The notes: a model not told the origin generated them from the sequence alone. DNA of 64,000 nucleotides from CBDCYN01 sp965224205 (GCA_965224205.1 CBDCYN010000043.1:124001-188000); one strand, 5' to 3'; counted from the stretch's first letter, positions 34,592 to 44,830 are shown. Numbers and translations are program-made.

Positions 34592-36180
34592 ATGAAAAAC
34601 AAGATGACAGCCGTTCATAGGGTCGTGATTTTCTTGGTGTGTACCGGCTGGGTTTGCAGCTGCACCGACAACGCCGCGCAGGAGCGCCAGCAGGTCCGCG
34701 AGCAATTCTTCAAGGCCATGGCCCTGGTTCAACAGGCCCAACAGGGGTTCGTCCCCAAGGGGCGGGAGATCAATCTATCCCGCGGCGACAAGAGCCCCGT
34801 GCCCGCTGGGGATCAGGCCAACAACAGCTTCTCCAAAATCCTCAGCGCCGACCTGAAAGCGTATCGTCAAAAAGTCCTCGCCGAGGCAGCCAAAATCCTC
34901 GAACCCCTGCTCAGTCGCGGCACAGCCCAACAGAAAGCCGATACACGCCGGCTGCTCTCGGAGATCCTCGCTTCTCAGGTCAACGACGCCACACAAGAGG
35001 CGGTCTTAGCGTGGACCGACCTAGCCAGCCAGGCCGCGAACCTGATGAACTACAAATCGAGCATCCACCAGGCCCAAACCCGGGTCCGTGCACTTGAAGC
35101 CAGCGACGAACCGATCGTCGCTCAGCTCAAGCAAGCCCAAGACGACCACGCCCAACGCGTCGCCGAGATCCAAGCCCAGATCGACTCGACACAGACCCAG
35201 ATCCGCCAGCTCAGCGGGCAGGCCGATCGACTAAACTCGCAATCCAACGAGCAATCGGATTTGGCTCAGAAGCTAGCGCCGCCGACGCCTTTACCGCCTC
35301 GGGCGACATGCAGTACACCCTGTACGATCAGGCCGCCCACGCCCGGCGCCAAAGCGAGGACGCCGCCGCCAAGGCCCAGCAGATCCAAGCCAACCGCGAT
35401 CTACTCCAGCAGCAGCTGGCGATGCACGAAACACTCCTGGACCAGACCCGCCACGCGATGCAGGCCATCAGCCAGCAGATCGAGCACAACGACCACCTGC
35501 GCGACCTCCGCCGCCAGGAACACAGCCAAGCACTCGACGCCCGCAGGACCGCCCTAACAACCCTAAAAGAAGACCTGGATCAGATCTCCTCCCGATACGC
35601 TCAAGAGATCGATCAGCGCCTCGACGACGCAACCCAACAAGCCCAAAGAGCGGTCAAATTGGTTCAGGAAGCGATCGGTATGACGAAGCGGGAGAAACGT
35701 TCAGCCCAACTCGAACTGCTTGCACGCAAGACCCAGCAAGTCGCTGTCCTCTGCGACCATATCTTGATCGCCGCTTCGCACCATCAGATGATCACCGCAC
35801 TGCTGCAAAACGCCTCGGGCCCGGGCCTCCAACAAGCCAGTCTTCTACCCACCACCGCAGGCCAAGACGCAGCCAAACACAAACAGCTGATCGACACCGC
35901 CGCCACCACGATCGACGACGCCCTGGGCCTGGTCCAGCAGCTGCGGACCGGTGTGCCGGATACAGACCCCTTCGCCACCCAGATCGACGACCAAGCCGAC
36001 GTCCTGGACCGTTACCGCAAGCAGGTCGCGATGATCGAGCCCGACGGAATCTCGACCGACGACGCCCACGCCCCAACCCCGCAGGCCGAACCGCCCCAGA
36101 CCCAGCTGACAGCCCCGCCCGCCGAGGTATCAGAAGTTCAGCCTACCGAAATGCGCTCGTCAGACGCACCGATGAAGTAA
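34592..36180 (+). pseudogene. Coiled-coil lipoprotein, one frame shift
   Basis: The 5' frame starts with a lipoprotein signal (VVIFLVCTGWVCSC, Cys25 the probable lipid site), then a long helical region. At about 35275 it must move back one base to continue as ADAFTASGDMQYTLYDQAAH in the frame that ends at 36180. The rebuilt protein of about 530 residues is almost all coiled coil, rich in Q, A, D, R, with a Pro-rich end. Function unknown. It lies 128 bases after the C-x4-C-H gene, probably in the same operon, so both would be envelope proteins. Stop at 36178-36180. Confidence 0.7.
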
Positions 36181-36186
36181 ATCAAC

Positions 36187-36290
36187 TCATCCCAAATGAA
36201 ATGGCGGCATGATTTGTGTCCGTGGCACGGAGGGAAGTTTCGGGGTCCACACATTACCGACGCGGTATTTCCCTACGCGATGCGTGTATC
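36187..36290 (-). repeat. Family A interspersed repeat, copy A4
   Basis: Starts TCATCCCAAATGAAATGGCG, then GTTTCGGGGTCC and CCGACGCGGTAT, and ends CTACGCGATGCGTGTATC. It lies between the ends of the lipoprotein gene (+) and gltD (-). Confidence 0.62.
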
Positions 36291-36347
36291 TATCGCCATG
36301 GGTAGCATACGACAATAAAGATAAAACAGTCTGCATATATCCAACGA

Positions 36348-37832
36348 TCAAGGCAGCTCCGTGACCCCCATCAGGTACCGGTCGCACTCCCGCGCCGCCG
36401 CACGCCCTTCGTTGATCGCCCACACCACCAGCGACTGGCCCCGCCGGCAATCCCCCGCCGCGAACACCCCCTCGATCGAAGTCGCGAACCGCCCGAACTC
36501 CGCTTTGAAGTTCGACCGCGGGTCGGTTTCCAAACCCAATGCCTGCACGAGCGTCTCTTCCGGGCCCAGGAACCCCATCGCCAAAAGCACGAGCTGAGCC
36601 GGGTAGACCTTCTCGGTCCCGGGGATCTCCTTGGGCGCGAACCGACCGTTGTCGCCCTTGACCCACTCGATCAGCACCGTGTACAGCTCCTTGAGGTGGC
36701 CGTTGTCGTCACCCACGAATTTCTTGGTCATGATGCAGTACTTACGGGGATCGTCCCCGAACACCTCCGCGGCTTCTTCCTGACCGTAGTCGAGGCGGTA
36801 GATCTTCGGCCACTGCGGCCACGGGTTGTCGTCGGCGCGGTCTTCGGGCGGCTTGGGCATGATCTCAAACTGCACCAGGCTCTTGCACCGGTGCCGCATC
36901 GACGTGGCCACGCAGTCGGTGCCGGTGTCGCCGCCGCCGATCACGATCACGTCCTTGCCCTGGGCGTTGATGTAGTTCCCGTCGGCGTGCTTCGAGTCCA
37001 GCAGGCTCTTGGTGTTGGCCCGCAAGAAGTCCATCGCGAAGTGGATCCCCTCCAGCTCTCGCCCCGGGGCTGGAAGGTCACGCGGCTTCGTAGCCCCACA
37101 GCACAGCACCACCGCATCGAAATCCCGCATCAGCTTCCCGGCTGGGTAATCTTTGCCGACCTCGGTGCCGGTGATAAACGTGATACCCTCTTGCTCCATC
37201 ACGTCGACGCGCCGCTGGACGGTGGCTTTATCGAGCTTCGGGTTGGGGATCCCGTACATCAGCAAACCCCCGATCCGGTCGTCGCGTTCAAATACCGTCA
37301 CCAAGTGCCCGGCCTTGTTGAGCTGGGCGGCGCATGACAGCCCCGCCGGCCCCGACCCCACGACCGCCACCTTCTTGCCCGTCCGCTTGGCCGGCGGCTG
37401 AGGCACGACCCACCCCTCGTCGAACGCGCGGTCGATGATCGTGCACTCGATATTCTTGATCGTCACCGGCGGCTCGTTGATCCCCAATACGCACGACCCC
37501 TCGCACGGCGCCGGGCACACCCGCCCGGTGAATTCTGGAAAATTATTCGTCTTGTGGAGCCGATCGATCGCCTCGCGCCACCGGCCGTGGTAGACCAGGT
37601 CGTTCCACTCCGGGATCAGGTTGTGGATCGGGCAGCCCGCGGCCATCCCGGCCATGAGGTCGCCGGTGTGGCAGAACGGCACCCCACAGTCCATGCACCG
37701 GGCGCCCTGGAGGCGCAGGTCCTCCTCGGGCATATGCTCGTGGAACTCGTCCCAGTCCTTGAGCCGCTCGGTCGGGGCCCGGTCGGCCGGCAGCCGCCGG
37801 GTGTATTCCATAAAGCCGGTGGGTTTACCCAT
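36348..37832 (-). CDS. gltD: Glutamate synthase small subunit
   Basis: FAD and [4Fe-4S] subunit of NADPH glutamate synthase, which supplies electrons to GltB. At the N-terminus are ARCMDCGVPFCHTG and GRVCPAPCEGSC (cluster cysteines). The FAD-binding VAVVGSGPAGLSCAAQL follows, and the second nucleotide loop is IVIGGGDTGTDCVATSMR (begins DVIVIGGG). It ends with AAGDCRRGQSLVVWAINEGRAAA. The length (494) is normal. GGAGA precedes the ATG. It follows gltB after 68 bases, in the lysR-gltB-gltD unit. Confidence 0.95.
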   Translation of the reverse strand: MGKPTGFMEYTRRLPADRAPTERLKDWDEFHEHMPEEDLRLQGARCMDCGVPFCHTGDLMAGMAAGCPIHNLIPEWNDLVYHGRWREAIDRLHKTNNFPEFTGRVCPAPCEGSCVLGINEPPVTIKNIECTIIDRAFDEGWVVPQPPAKRTGKKVAVVGSGPAGLSCAAQLNKAGHLVTVFERDDRIGGLLMYGIPNPKLDKATVQRRVDVMEQEGITFITGTEVGKDYPAGKLMRDFDAVVLCCGATKPRDLPAPGRELEGIHFAMDFLRANTKSLLDSKHADGNYINAQGKDVIVIGGGDTGTDCVATSMRHRCKSLVQFEIMPKPPEDRADDNPWPQWPKIYRLDYGQEEAAEVFGDDPRKYCIMTKKFVGDDNGHLKELYTVLIEWVKGDNGRFAPKEIPGTEKVYPAQLVLLAMGFLGPEETLVQALGLETDPRSNFKAEFGRFATSIEGVFAAGDCRRGQSLVVWAINEGRAAARECDRYLMGVTELP

Positions 37833-37900
37833 CGTCGGTCTCCAATGACTAAATTTAATTCCGTTCCGTTACGGCACAAGATCACGGTACAGCAAAATGA

Positions 37901-40900
37901 TCACGGCGCCGCTGATTCCTCGGGCACCTTCACCCCACCCGGCAGGTCGACCACGTCCCCGTCGGTCGACGCCGAAGCCATGTGTTTTTCTTCTTCCAGC
38001 TCGGCCAACGCCCGTTTATAGTCGCTGGGCATGATCTTGTGGAACTTGTCCACACTCTCGCTCCAGGTATCGAGGATCCCCTTCGCGACGGTCGATCCGG
38101 TGGCCAGCTGGTGCTGCTCGATAAAATTGCGTAGCTCGGCCATGTCGATCGGGTCCTCGACGCGCTCAAGCTCGACCATCCCGAGGTTGCACTTGGGCAG
38201 GAACTCGTCGTGGGGATCGTACACGTACGCGATCCCCCCGCTCATCCCGGCCGCGAAGTTGCGCCCGGTGGGCCCGAGGATCACGACCCGGCCGTTGGTC
38301 ATGTACTCGCAGCCGTGGTCGCCCACGCCCTCGACCACGGTCGTGGCCCCGGAGTTGCGCACGGCGAACCGCTCGCCGGCCAGGCCGCGGAAGTACGCCT
38401 GGCCCCCGGTCGCCCCGTACAACGCGACGTTGCCGATGATGATGTTGTCTTCGGGGACCAAACCCGCGGCGATCGATTCCTTAGGGGGGTAGACGATCAC
38501 CCGCCCGCCCGATAGGCCCTTGCCGCAGTAGTCGTTGGCGTCGCCCTCGACCTCGAGGGTCACCCCCCGCGCCAGCCACGCCCCGAAACTCTGCCCCGCC
38601 GAGCCCTGGAGCTTCACATGGATCGTGTCTTCGGGCAGGCCGTCGTCGCCGTACCGCTTGGAGATCTCATGGCTGAGCATCGTGCCCACGGTGCGGTTGA
38701 TGTTGAAGATCTCGGTCTCGATGCGGACCGGGGTCTGGTCGTCCAGCGCCGGCTTGGCCTGGAGGATCAGCTCGTTGTCCAACGCCCGCTCGAGGCCGTG
38801 GTCCTGCTTGATGGTGCACACGACCTCCACGCCCGGGTGCGGCTTGGTGGCGGGGGTGAGGATCGGGGTCAGGTCCAGACCCTGGGCCTTCCAGTGGTTG
38901 ACGGCGTCGTTGACGTCGAGCATGTCCACACGCCCGATCATGTCGTTGAACGTGCGGAACCCCATCTGGGCCATGTACCGACGCACCTGTTCGGCGATCA
39001 GGAAGAAGTAGTTGATCACCGATTCGGGCTTGCCGTTGAATTTTTTACGCAGGCCCTTGTCCTGCGTGGCGATGCCCACCGGGCAGGTATTGAGGTGGCA
39101 GGCCCGCATCATGATGCACCCGATGGTCACCAGCGGGGCGGTGGAGAACCCGAACTCCTCTGCGCCCAGCAGCGCGGCGATGACGACGTCGCGCCCGGTC
39201 TTGAGCTGGCCGTCAGTCTGGAGGATCACGCGCGACCGCAGGTCGTTGAGCACGAGGGTCTGGTGGGTCTCGGCGATGCCCAACTCCCACGGGGAGCCGG
39301 CGTGCTTGATGCTCGTCATCGGCGACGCCCCGGTGCCGCCGTCGTGGCCGGCGATGAGAATGTGGTCGGCGTAGGCCTTGGCGACGCCGGCGGCGACCGT
39401 GCCGACCCCGACCTCCGAGACGAGCTTGACGCTCACCCGGGCTAGCGGGTTGGCGTTCTTGAGGTCGTGGATCAACTGGGCCAGGTCCTCGATCGAGTAA
39501 ATATCGTGGTGGGGCGGCGGGCTGATGAGGGTCACGCCCGGGGTCGAGTGACGTAGCCAGCCTATATAGCGGTCGACCTTGTGCCCGGGCAGTTGACCGC
39601 CCTCGCCGGGCTTGGCGCCCTGGGCCATCTTGATCTGTAGCTCGTCGGCGTTGGTGAGGTAGTTGCTGGTGACCCCGAACCGGGCCGAGGCGACCTGCTT
39701 GATCGCCGAGCGGCGCAGGGTGCCGTCGGGGTCGGGGTTGAAGCGGCGCGAATCCTCGCCGCCCTCGCCGGTGTTCGACTTGCCGCCCAGCGTGTTCATC
39801 GCGATCGCTAGGGTCTCGTGGGCTTCGGTTGAGATCGAGCCCAGGCTCATCGCGCCGGTGACGAACCGCCTGACGATCTCCTTAGCCGGCTCGACGTCTT
39901 CGATCGGGGCGGGGTGGCGGCCGTCTTTGATCTTCAACAACCCGCGGAGGGTGCAGCGGTACTCGGATTCCTCGTCGAGCATCTTCGTGAACTGCTCGAA
40001 CATCTCGGGGCTGTTGATCTGGGTCGAGTGCTGGAGCAACGCGATGCTCTGCGGGGAGAACATGTGCTTCTCGCCCTTTTCTCGCCACTGGTACTGGCCG
40101 CCGCTGGGCAATACGGGCAGGCGGGTCGACTCCTTGCGGATCGGGTAGCCGATCTCGTGGCGGCGGACGGCCTCCATCGCCAGCGTATCAAACCCGACGC
40201 CCTCGACGCGCGACGCGGTGGCGGTGAAGCAGCGGTCGATGACCTCGCAGTTGAGGCCCACGGCCTCGAAGATCTGGGCGCCCTTGTAGCTCTGGAGCGT
40301 GGAGATCCCCATCTTGCTCATGACCTTGAGGATGCCCTTGCCAGCGGCTTTGATGTAGTTCTTGACCAGCTTGTCGTCAGAGAATTTATCGGGGTTGAGG
40401 TTGCCGTCGCGTGTGAGGCCCCACAGCGCTTCAAAGGCGAGGTACGGGTTGATCGCGTCGGCGCCGTAGCCGATCAGCAGGCAGTGGTGGTGGATCTCCC
40501 GGGCTTCGCCGGATTCGAGGACGATGCCCAGGGCGGTGCGGCTACCCTCGCGGACGAGGTGGTGGTGGACCGCCCCGCAGGCCAGCAGCGCCGGGATCGC
40601 CACCCGGTCGGGGCCGAGCTTCCGGTCGGAGAGGATGACCAGGCTGTAGCCGTCGTGGATCGCCTGGGTCGCTTCACGGCAGATCCGCTCGATGGCGTAG
40701 ATCAACGCCCCGCGCGGGCCGCCGGGGGCGTGGCGGGCGAAGGTAGTGTCGATCGTCTTGGCCTTCCAGCCGCGGTGGTCCATCGCCTTGAGCTTGGCCA
40801 GCTCCTCGTTGGTGAGAATCGGCTGGGACACGAGCAGGCGGTGGCAGTGCTCGGGCGTGGCGTCGAGCAGGTTGTGCTCGGGGCCGATGTAGCACTCCAA

Positions 40901-42577
40901 CGTCATCACGAGCTCTTCGCGGATCGGGTCGATCGGGGGGTTAGTCACCTGGGCGAACAGCTGCTTGAAGTAGTCGTAGAGCATGCGCGGCTTGTCGCTG
41001 AGGCAGGCCAGGGCCGCGTCGTTGCCCATCGAGCCGGTGGCTTCGTGCCCGTCGGTGCCCATCGGGATCAGCAGCTTGTGGATCTCCTCGTGGGTGTAGC
41101 CCAGGCACTGCATCCGGGTCATGCGCGTCTCGAGGTCCAGACCGGGCACGGAAGCCGGGTCGGGCATGGGCAGGTCATTGAACGCGATGCGCTGCTCGAT
41201 GAGCCAGTCGTTGTAGGGGTGCTCGTTGGCCAGGGCGTCTTTGAGCTCATCGTTAGAGATGATCCGGCCTTGCTCGAAATCGACCAGGAAGATCCGCCCC
41301 GGCTGGAGGCGGCCTTTGATCGCAACATTGGAGGGATCGACCGGCAGAACGCCGACCTCGCTGGCCATGATGACCAGGTCGTCTTTGGTGACGTAGTACC
41401 GGCTGGGTCGCAGGCCGTTGCGGTCGAGCACGGCGCCGATGTAGTGGCCGTCGGTAAAGGAGATCGACGCCGGTCCGTCCCACGGCTCGAGCATGCACGA
41501 GTGGTACTCGAAATACGCTCGTCGCTTGGGGTCGATCGCGTCGTGGTTCTGCCAGGCTTCGGGGATCATCATGGTGATCGCCTGGGGCAGGCTTCGCCCG
41601 GTGTGCAGGAGCATCTCCAGGCAGTTATCGAAGGTGCCCGAGTCGGAGGTATCCAGCTCACAGACCGGGAAGATCTTGTGGATCTCACGGCCAAACAGGG
41701 GGCTTGCGAACATCGACTCGCGGGCGTGCATCCAGTTGATGTTGCCGCGCATGGTGTTGATCTCCCCGTTGTGGCTCATGAACCGCATCGGCTGGGCGCG
41801 GTCCCACGACGGGAAGGTGTTGGTGCTAAACCGGGAGTGGACCATCCCCAGGTGGCTAACGTAGTCGGGGTCGGATAGGTCGGGGTAGTACTGGCCCACC
41901 TGGTATGAAGTGAGCTGGCCTTTATAAATGATCACCTTGGTCGAGAGGCTGGCGACGTAGAACGGGTGGGTCTGGTCCATGTAGGCGCTGTTGCGCAGCT
42001 CGAACGTGGCCTGCTTGCGGATGACGTACAGCTGCCGCTCGAGGGCTTCCTGATCTTCGCCATCGGCGGCGCCCACGAAGAGCATGCGCATCTTCGGCTC
42101 GGCGGCCTGGGCGGTGGGGCCGATCATGGAGTTGTCCTGGGGCACGTCGCGCCAGCCGAGGAAGACCTGGCCCTGGTCGGTGATGATCCGCTCCATCGTT
42201 CTTTCGCAATGAACCCGCTGGGCGGGGTCTTGGGGCAGGAAGACGATGCCCGCCCCGTAGTGCCCGGGTTCGGGCAAATCGATCTTCGCGTCTTTCTTGG
42301 CGACCTTGGTAAGGAACGCGTGCGGGAGCGTGGTGAGGATCCCGGCGCCGTCGCCGGTGTTGGCTTCGCAGCCGCAGGCGCCGCGGTGGTCCATATGCTC
42401 GAGCATGGTCAGGGCGTTGCGCACGATCTCGTGGCTGGCCTGGCCCTTGATGTGGGCGACGAAGCCGATACCGCAAGCGTCTTTCTCAAACGCGGGGTCG
42501 TAGAGCCCGATCTTGCCGGGGCGACGACCCAAGAAACGGGAGCTCGATGCGCGGGGATCCATTTTGGGTTGATTCAT
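37901..42577 (-). CDS. gltB: Glutamate synthase large subunit
   Basis: GltB (about 1558 residues) makes two glutamates from glutamine and 2-oxoglutarate. The mature N-terminal Cys is in the DACGIGFVAH motif (Cys35 from the chosen start), so about 34 residues are a removable propeptide. The FMN domain has SLGSISTEAHETLAIAMNTL and PGEGGQLPGHKV. The 3Fe-4S cysteines are in MMRACHLNTCPVGIATQ. The C-terminal beta-helix has GKGLSGGRVIVYPP. In-frame ATGs at 42589, 42580 and 42577 are possible; GAGG is best placed for the last. It is 41 bases after lysR (29 from 42589). Confidence 0.95.
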   Translation of the reverse strand: MNQPKMDPRASSSRFLGRRPGKIGLYDPAFEKDACGIGFVAHIKGQASHEIVRNALTMLEHMDHRGACGCEANTGDGAGILTTLPHAFLTKVAKKDAKIDLPEPGHYGAGIVFLPQDPAQRVHCERTMERIITDQGQVFLGWRDVPQDNSMIGPTAQAAEPKMRMLFVGAADGEDQEALERQLYVIRKQATFELRNSAYMDQTHPFYVASLSTKVIIYKGQLTSYQVGQYYPDLSDPDYVSHLGMVHSRFSTNTFPSWDRAQPMRFMSHNGEINTMRGNINWMHARESMFASPLFGREIHKIFPVCELDTSDSGTFDNCLEMLLHTGRSLPQAITMMIPEAWQNHDAIDPKRRAYFEYHSCMLEPWDGPASISFTDGHYIGAVLDRNGLRPSRYYVTKDDLVIMASEVGVLPVDPSNVAIKGRLQPGRIFLVDFEQGRIISNDELKDALANEHPYNDWLIEQRIAFNDLPMPDPASVPGLDLETRMTRMQCLGYTHEEIHKLLIPMGTDGHEATGSMGNDAALACLSDKPRMLYDYFKQLFAQVTNPPIDPIREELVMTLECYIGPEHNLLDATPEHCHRLLVSQPILTNEELAKLKAMDHRGWKAKTIDTTFARHAPGGPRGALIYAIERICREATQAIHDGYSLVILSDRKLGPDRVAIPALLACGAVHHHLVREGSRTALGIVLESGEAREIHHHCLLIGYGADAINPYLAFEALWGLTRDGNLNPDKFSDDKLVKNYIKAAGKGILKVMSKMGISTLQSYKGAQIFEAVGLNCEVIDRCFTATASRVEGVGFDTLAMEAVRRHEIGYPIRKESTRLPVLPSGGQYQWREKGEKHMFSPQSIALLQHSTQINSPEMFEQFTKMLDEESEYRCTLRGLLKIKDGRHPAPIEDVEPAKEIVRRFVTGAMSLGSISTEAHETLAIAMNTLGGKSNTGEGGEDSRRFNPDPDGTLRRSAIKQVASARFGVTSNYLTNADELQIKMAQGAKPGEGGQLPGHKVDRYIGWLRHSTPGVTLISPPPHHDIYSIEDLAQLIHDLKNANPLARVSVKLVSEVGVGTVAAGVAKAYADHILIAGHDGGTGASPMTSIKHAGSPWELGIAETHQTLVLNDLRSRVILQTDGQLKTGRDVVIAALLGAEEFGFSTAPLVTIGCIMMRACHLNTCPVGIATQDKGLRKKFNGKPESVINYFFLIAEQVRRYMAQMGFRTFNDMIGRVDMLDVNDAVNHWKAQGLDLTPILTPATKPHPGVEVVCTIKQDHGLERALDNELILQAKPALDDQTPVRIETEIFNINRTVGTMLSHEISKRYGDDGLPEDTIHVKLQGSAGQSFGAWLARGVTLEVEGDANDYCGKGLSGGRVIVYPPKESIAAGLVPEDNIIIGNVALYGATGGQAYFRGLAGERFAVRNSGATTVVEGVGDHGCEYMTNGRVVILGPTGRNFAAGMSGGIAYVYDPHDEFLPKCNLGMVELERVEDPIDMAELRNFIEQHQLATGSTVAKGILDTWSESVDKFHKIMPSDYKRALAELEEEKHMASASTDGDVVDLPGGVKVPEESAAP

Positions 42578-42618
42578 CATGAACCTCATGTACAGAATGA
42601 CTGAACAGGGCGTGCGTC

Positions 42619-43554
42619 TTATGCGGGCACCATCGCGGACGCTTCGACCAGGTCGCCGTTGGGCCCGGCGTGCTTGAGCAGGAAATCCACGAACGACTGG
42701 ATCAGTGGGGCCAACCCCTGGCTGGCTTGGCTTGAGCCTTTGCGGTGGATCACCCCTAGCGGCCGGGTCAGGGGCGGCTGAAGTTCGAGCACGACCAGGG
42801 TCCCGGCGGATTCTTCACGGCGGGCCGTGCGTTTGGGCAGGATGGCCACGTGATGGGTGACCGCCACCGCCCCCTTGATCGTGTCCACGTTATCGAACAC
42901 GCTATCTATCTTCACGGCTGCGTCGTGTTCCTTAAGATACTGTTTGATGTGCCGACCCGCAGGCAGGTGGGGCTCGAAGCTGACCATCGAGCAGCCGGAC
43001 AGCTCCGCGGCATAAACACTCTGACGGTTAGCTAAAGAGGGATGATCCGGGCAACAAACCACCGCCATCGGCTCGTCACGCAGGGGCACGACCTCGACAT
43101 CGCGCCACCGACGCGGGTACGAGACAATCCCCAAGTCACAGCGGCGGCCACGCACCGCTTCGTATACCTCGTCTGGGTGCTTGTACTCGATCACGATCTC
43201 TACCTGCGGGTAAAGGGGCTCGTAAGCCTCTTTGATCTGGTTAAGCAGGTCAATCCCGGCAGAATAGATCGCGTCGACTCGGATCACGCCCCGTAACTCA
43301 CTGCGGAACAAGGTCACCCGCTGGGTGAGACGGTCGTAGCGCTCGATCAGGTCCTGGCAGCCTTCGAGGAAGACCTCGCCCGCGAGCGTCGGCTTGAGCG
43401 GGCGTACAGACCGGTCGATCAGCGTCACACCCAAGCGCTTTTCGAGCTGCCCGACGCGCTGACTGGCCGCGGACTGCGTAATCCCATGCAGGGCAGCAGC
43501 TTGACTAAAGCTGTGGTGCTTGACCACATCGCAGAGAACGCGCAATTCGTCCAT
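42619..43554 (-). CDS. LysR-family regulator upstream of gltBD
   Basis: LysR protein (about 311 residues): winged helix DELRVLCDVVKHHSFSQAAALHGITQSAASQRVGQLEKRLG (recognition helix TQSAASQRVGQLE) and a co-inducer domain (VIRVDAIYSAGIDLL, CDLGIVSYPRRWRDVEVV). It is co-directional with gltB and gltD, so it probably shares their transcript. In Bacillus the LysR regulator GltC controls gltAB but is divergent, and the parallel is only functional. The start at 43554 follows a predicted promoter at once (see 43563-43590), so the mRNA may be leaderless. The upstream TTG (43590) overlaps the -35 box and is rejected. Confidence 0.88.
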   Translation of the reverse strand: MDELRVLCDVVKHHSFSQAAALHGITQSAASQRVGQLEKRLGVTLIDRSVRPLKPTLAGEVFLEGCQDLIERYDRLTQRVTLFRSELRGVIRVDAIYSAGIDLLNQIKEAYEPLYPQVEIVIEYKHPDEVYEAVRGRRCDLGIVSYPRRWRDVEVVPLRDEPMAVVCCPDHPSLANRQSVYAAELSGCSMVSFEPHLPAGRHIKQYLKEHDAAVKIDSVFDNVDTIKGAVAVTHHVAILPKRTARREESAGTLVVLELQPPLTRPLGVIHRKGSSQASQGLAPLIQSFVDFLLKHAGPNGDLVEASAMVPA

Positions 43555-43562
43555 GTCGGAGG

Positions 43563-43590
43563 ATCTTAGCATTAATATCGTTAATGTCAA
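43563..43590 (-). promoter_or_regulatory. lysR-gltBD promoter with palindromic operator
   Basis: On the minus strand, TTGACA (43590-43585), a 16-base spacer, then TAAGAT (43568-43563). The spacer contains the perfect palindrome CATTAACGATATTAATG (43586-43570), arms CATTAA/TTAATG, which fits a LysR-type T-n11-A site. The region just upstream is very AT-rich. Confidence 0.6.
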
Positions 43591-43677
43591 TAGAATATAA
43601 AATTAGAAAAATTAATAGTTGTGGTTGCAAATAAATTATTGGGCTGTACGGGTGATTACCTTAAGCCCGGGACGAGG

Positions 43678-44604
43678 TCAGTGCTTCGCGAAGCGGTCGC
43701 GTAACTGGTACACCCAACGCGGGTAGATCCGCTTATTCCACAAGAAGCTTTGCTGGAAGGATTGGGGGCAGGTCTGCTCGACGATTTGGCGGACCCGGTG
43801 GAAGTCCGTGAACTGCCGCCGCCAGTAGCGGTCTTCGAGCGTGGCGACCATCCGTTTGGAAAGCTCGGTGTCGAGTTGATCGGCCAGGTCGTCACCGAGG
43901 CGGTCGCGGTGCTGGCGGACCCAGTCGATGCGGCTTTTGAGTGAATAGATCGGGTGCCAGATGTCCTTGGTCTGTTGGCCACCGTGGACGCGTTTCGCCG
44001 CTAAGGGTTCGTCCACCAGCCGCAGCGAACCGACCAGCCGCACGTCGGCGAAGAAGAGCATGTCCTCGCTGTGCCGCACCGCTTCGTCGAAGCGCACGCC
44101 GTGGTCAATAAAAACTTCTCGCCGGATCATCACCGACGAGGGGGCGAGGTAGTGGTAATGGATCAGGTCTTCGATGCTGGGGTCGTCCTTGGTCGTCTCG
44201 GTCTCTTCACGGCCACGGTCGTCGAGGTCGTTCTCAAAATTGAACGCCCGGCTGTGCACGCCCACCGCGTCCGGGAACTGTCCAAGGACTTTGATCTGCC
44301 TTGCGGTCTTGGTGGGTAGCCACAGGTCGTCGGCGTCGAGGAAGGCGATGAACCGGCCGGTGGAGGCCTCGATCCCGACGTTGCGGGCCCGGGACTCACC
44401 GGCGTTTTCTTGTCGGATCAGGTGCACGACCCCCGGGTGGGCGTCGGCGAGGGACTGGACAATCGCGGGGCTATCGTCGGTCGAGCCGTCATCGATGACC
44501 CAGACTTCTTTCGGCGGGTCGGTCTGGTCCAGCACGGAACCGACGGTGGCCCGGATAAACCGAGCCGCGTTGTAGCAGGGGATCACGACAGAAAGATCAG
44601 CCAT
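43678..44604 (-). CDS. Family 2 glycosyltransferase
   Basis: GT-A fold enzyme of 308 residues: DLSVVIPCYNAARFIRATVGSVLDQTDP, VIDDGSTDDSPA (nucleotide-sugar contact), ARNVGIEASTGRFIAFLDADDLWLP (the DXD metal site is DAD). The C-terminal half is less conserved and ends with a basic segment. The sugar donor is unknown. It is the last gene of the 43.7-50.5 kb polysaccharide cluster, 226 bases after the SGNH gene, with a family B hairpin between them. Confidence 0.88.
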   Translation of the reverse strand: MADLSVVIPCYNAARFIRATVGSVLDQTDPPKEVWVIDDGSTDDSPAIVQSLADAHPGVVHLIRQENAGESRARNVGIEASTGRFIAFLDADDLWLPTKTARQIKVLGQFPDAVGVHSRAFNFENDLDDRGREETETTKDDPSIEDLIHYHYLAPSSVMIRREVFIDHGVRFDEAVRHSEDMLFFADVRLVGSLRLVDEPLAAKRVHGGQQTKDIWHPIYSLKSRIDWVRQHRDRLGDDLADQLDTELSKRMVATLEDRYWRRQFTDFHRVRQIVEQTCPQSFQQSFLWNKRIYPRWVYQLRDRFAKH

Positions 44605-44689
44605 AGGGGTCGGCTCGGCGGGGACGGAAGATCGGCTACGGACAGCTTCTGGCTCTGTTCATGCTGTAATTTCGGGTTGCTTCCTCAGC

Positions 44690-44762
44690 GAGCCGCGACA
44701 CCGTGAGAGACCGGGTTTGAACGCCAATTGACCGCCGGCCCGGTCCCTCACGATCGCGGCTC
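44690..44762. repeat. Family B inverted repeat (imperfect)
   Basis: Left arm GAGCCGCGACACCGTGAGAG then ACCGGG, right arm CCCGGTCCCTCACGATCG then CGGCTC. Arms differ by a two-base bulge and two mismatches. It lies between two minus-strand genes (SGNH upstream, GT2 downstream) and may act as an attenuator or terminator. Confidence 0.65.
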
Positions 44763-44830
44763 ACCATATTGTAGCCCTACCCGAAAAAGGCACAGCAGAC
44801 GGAACACTAGATATTACTTCACGCACCAGT

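Noticed and set aside
44163..44706. Plus-strand open frames over the GT2 gene at 43678-44604
   Set aside because: Shadows of a well supported minus-strand gene.
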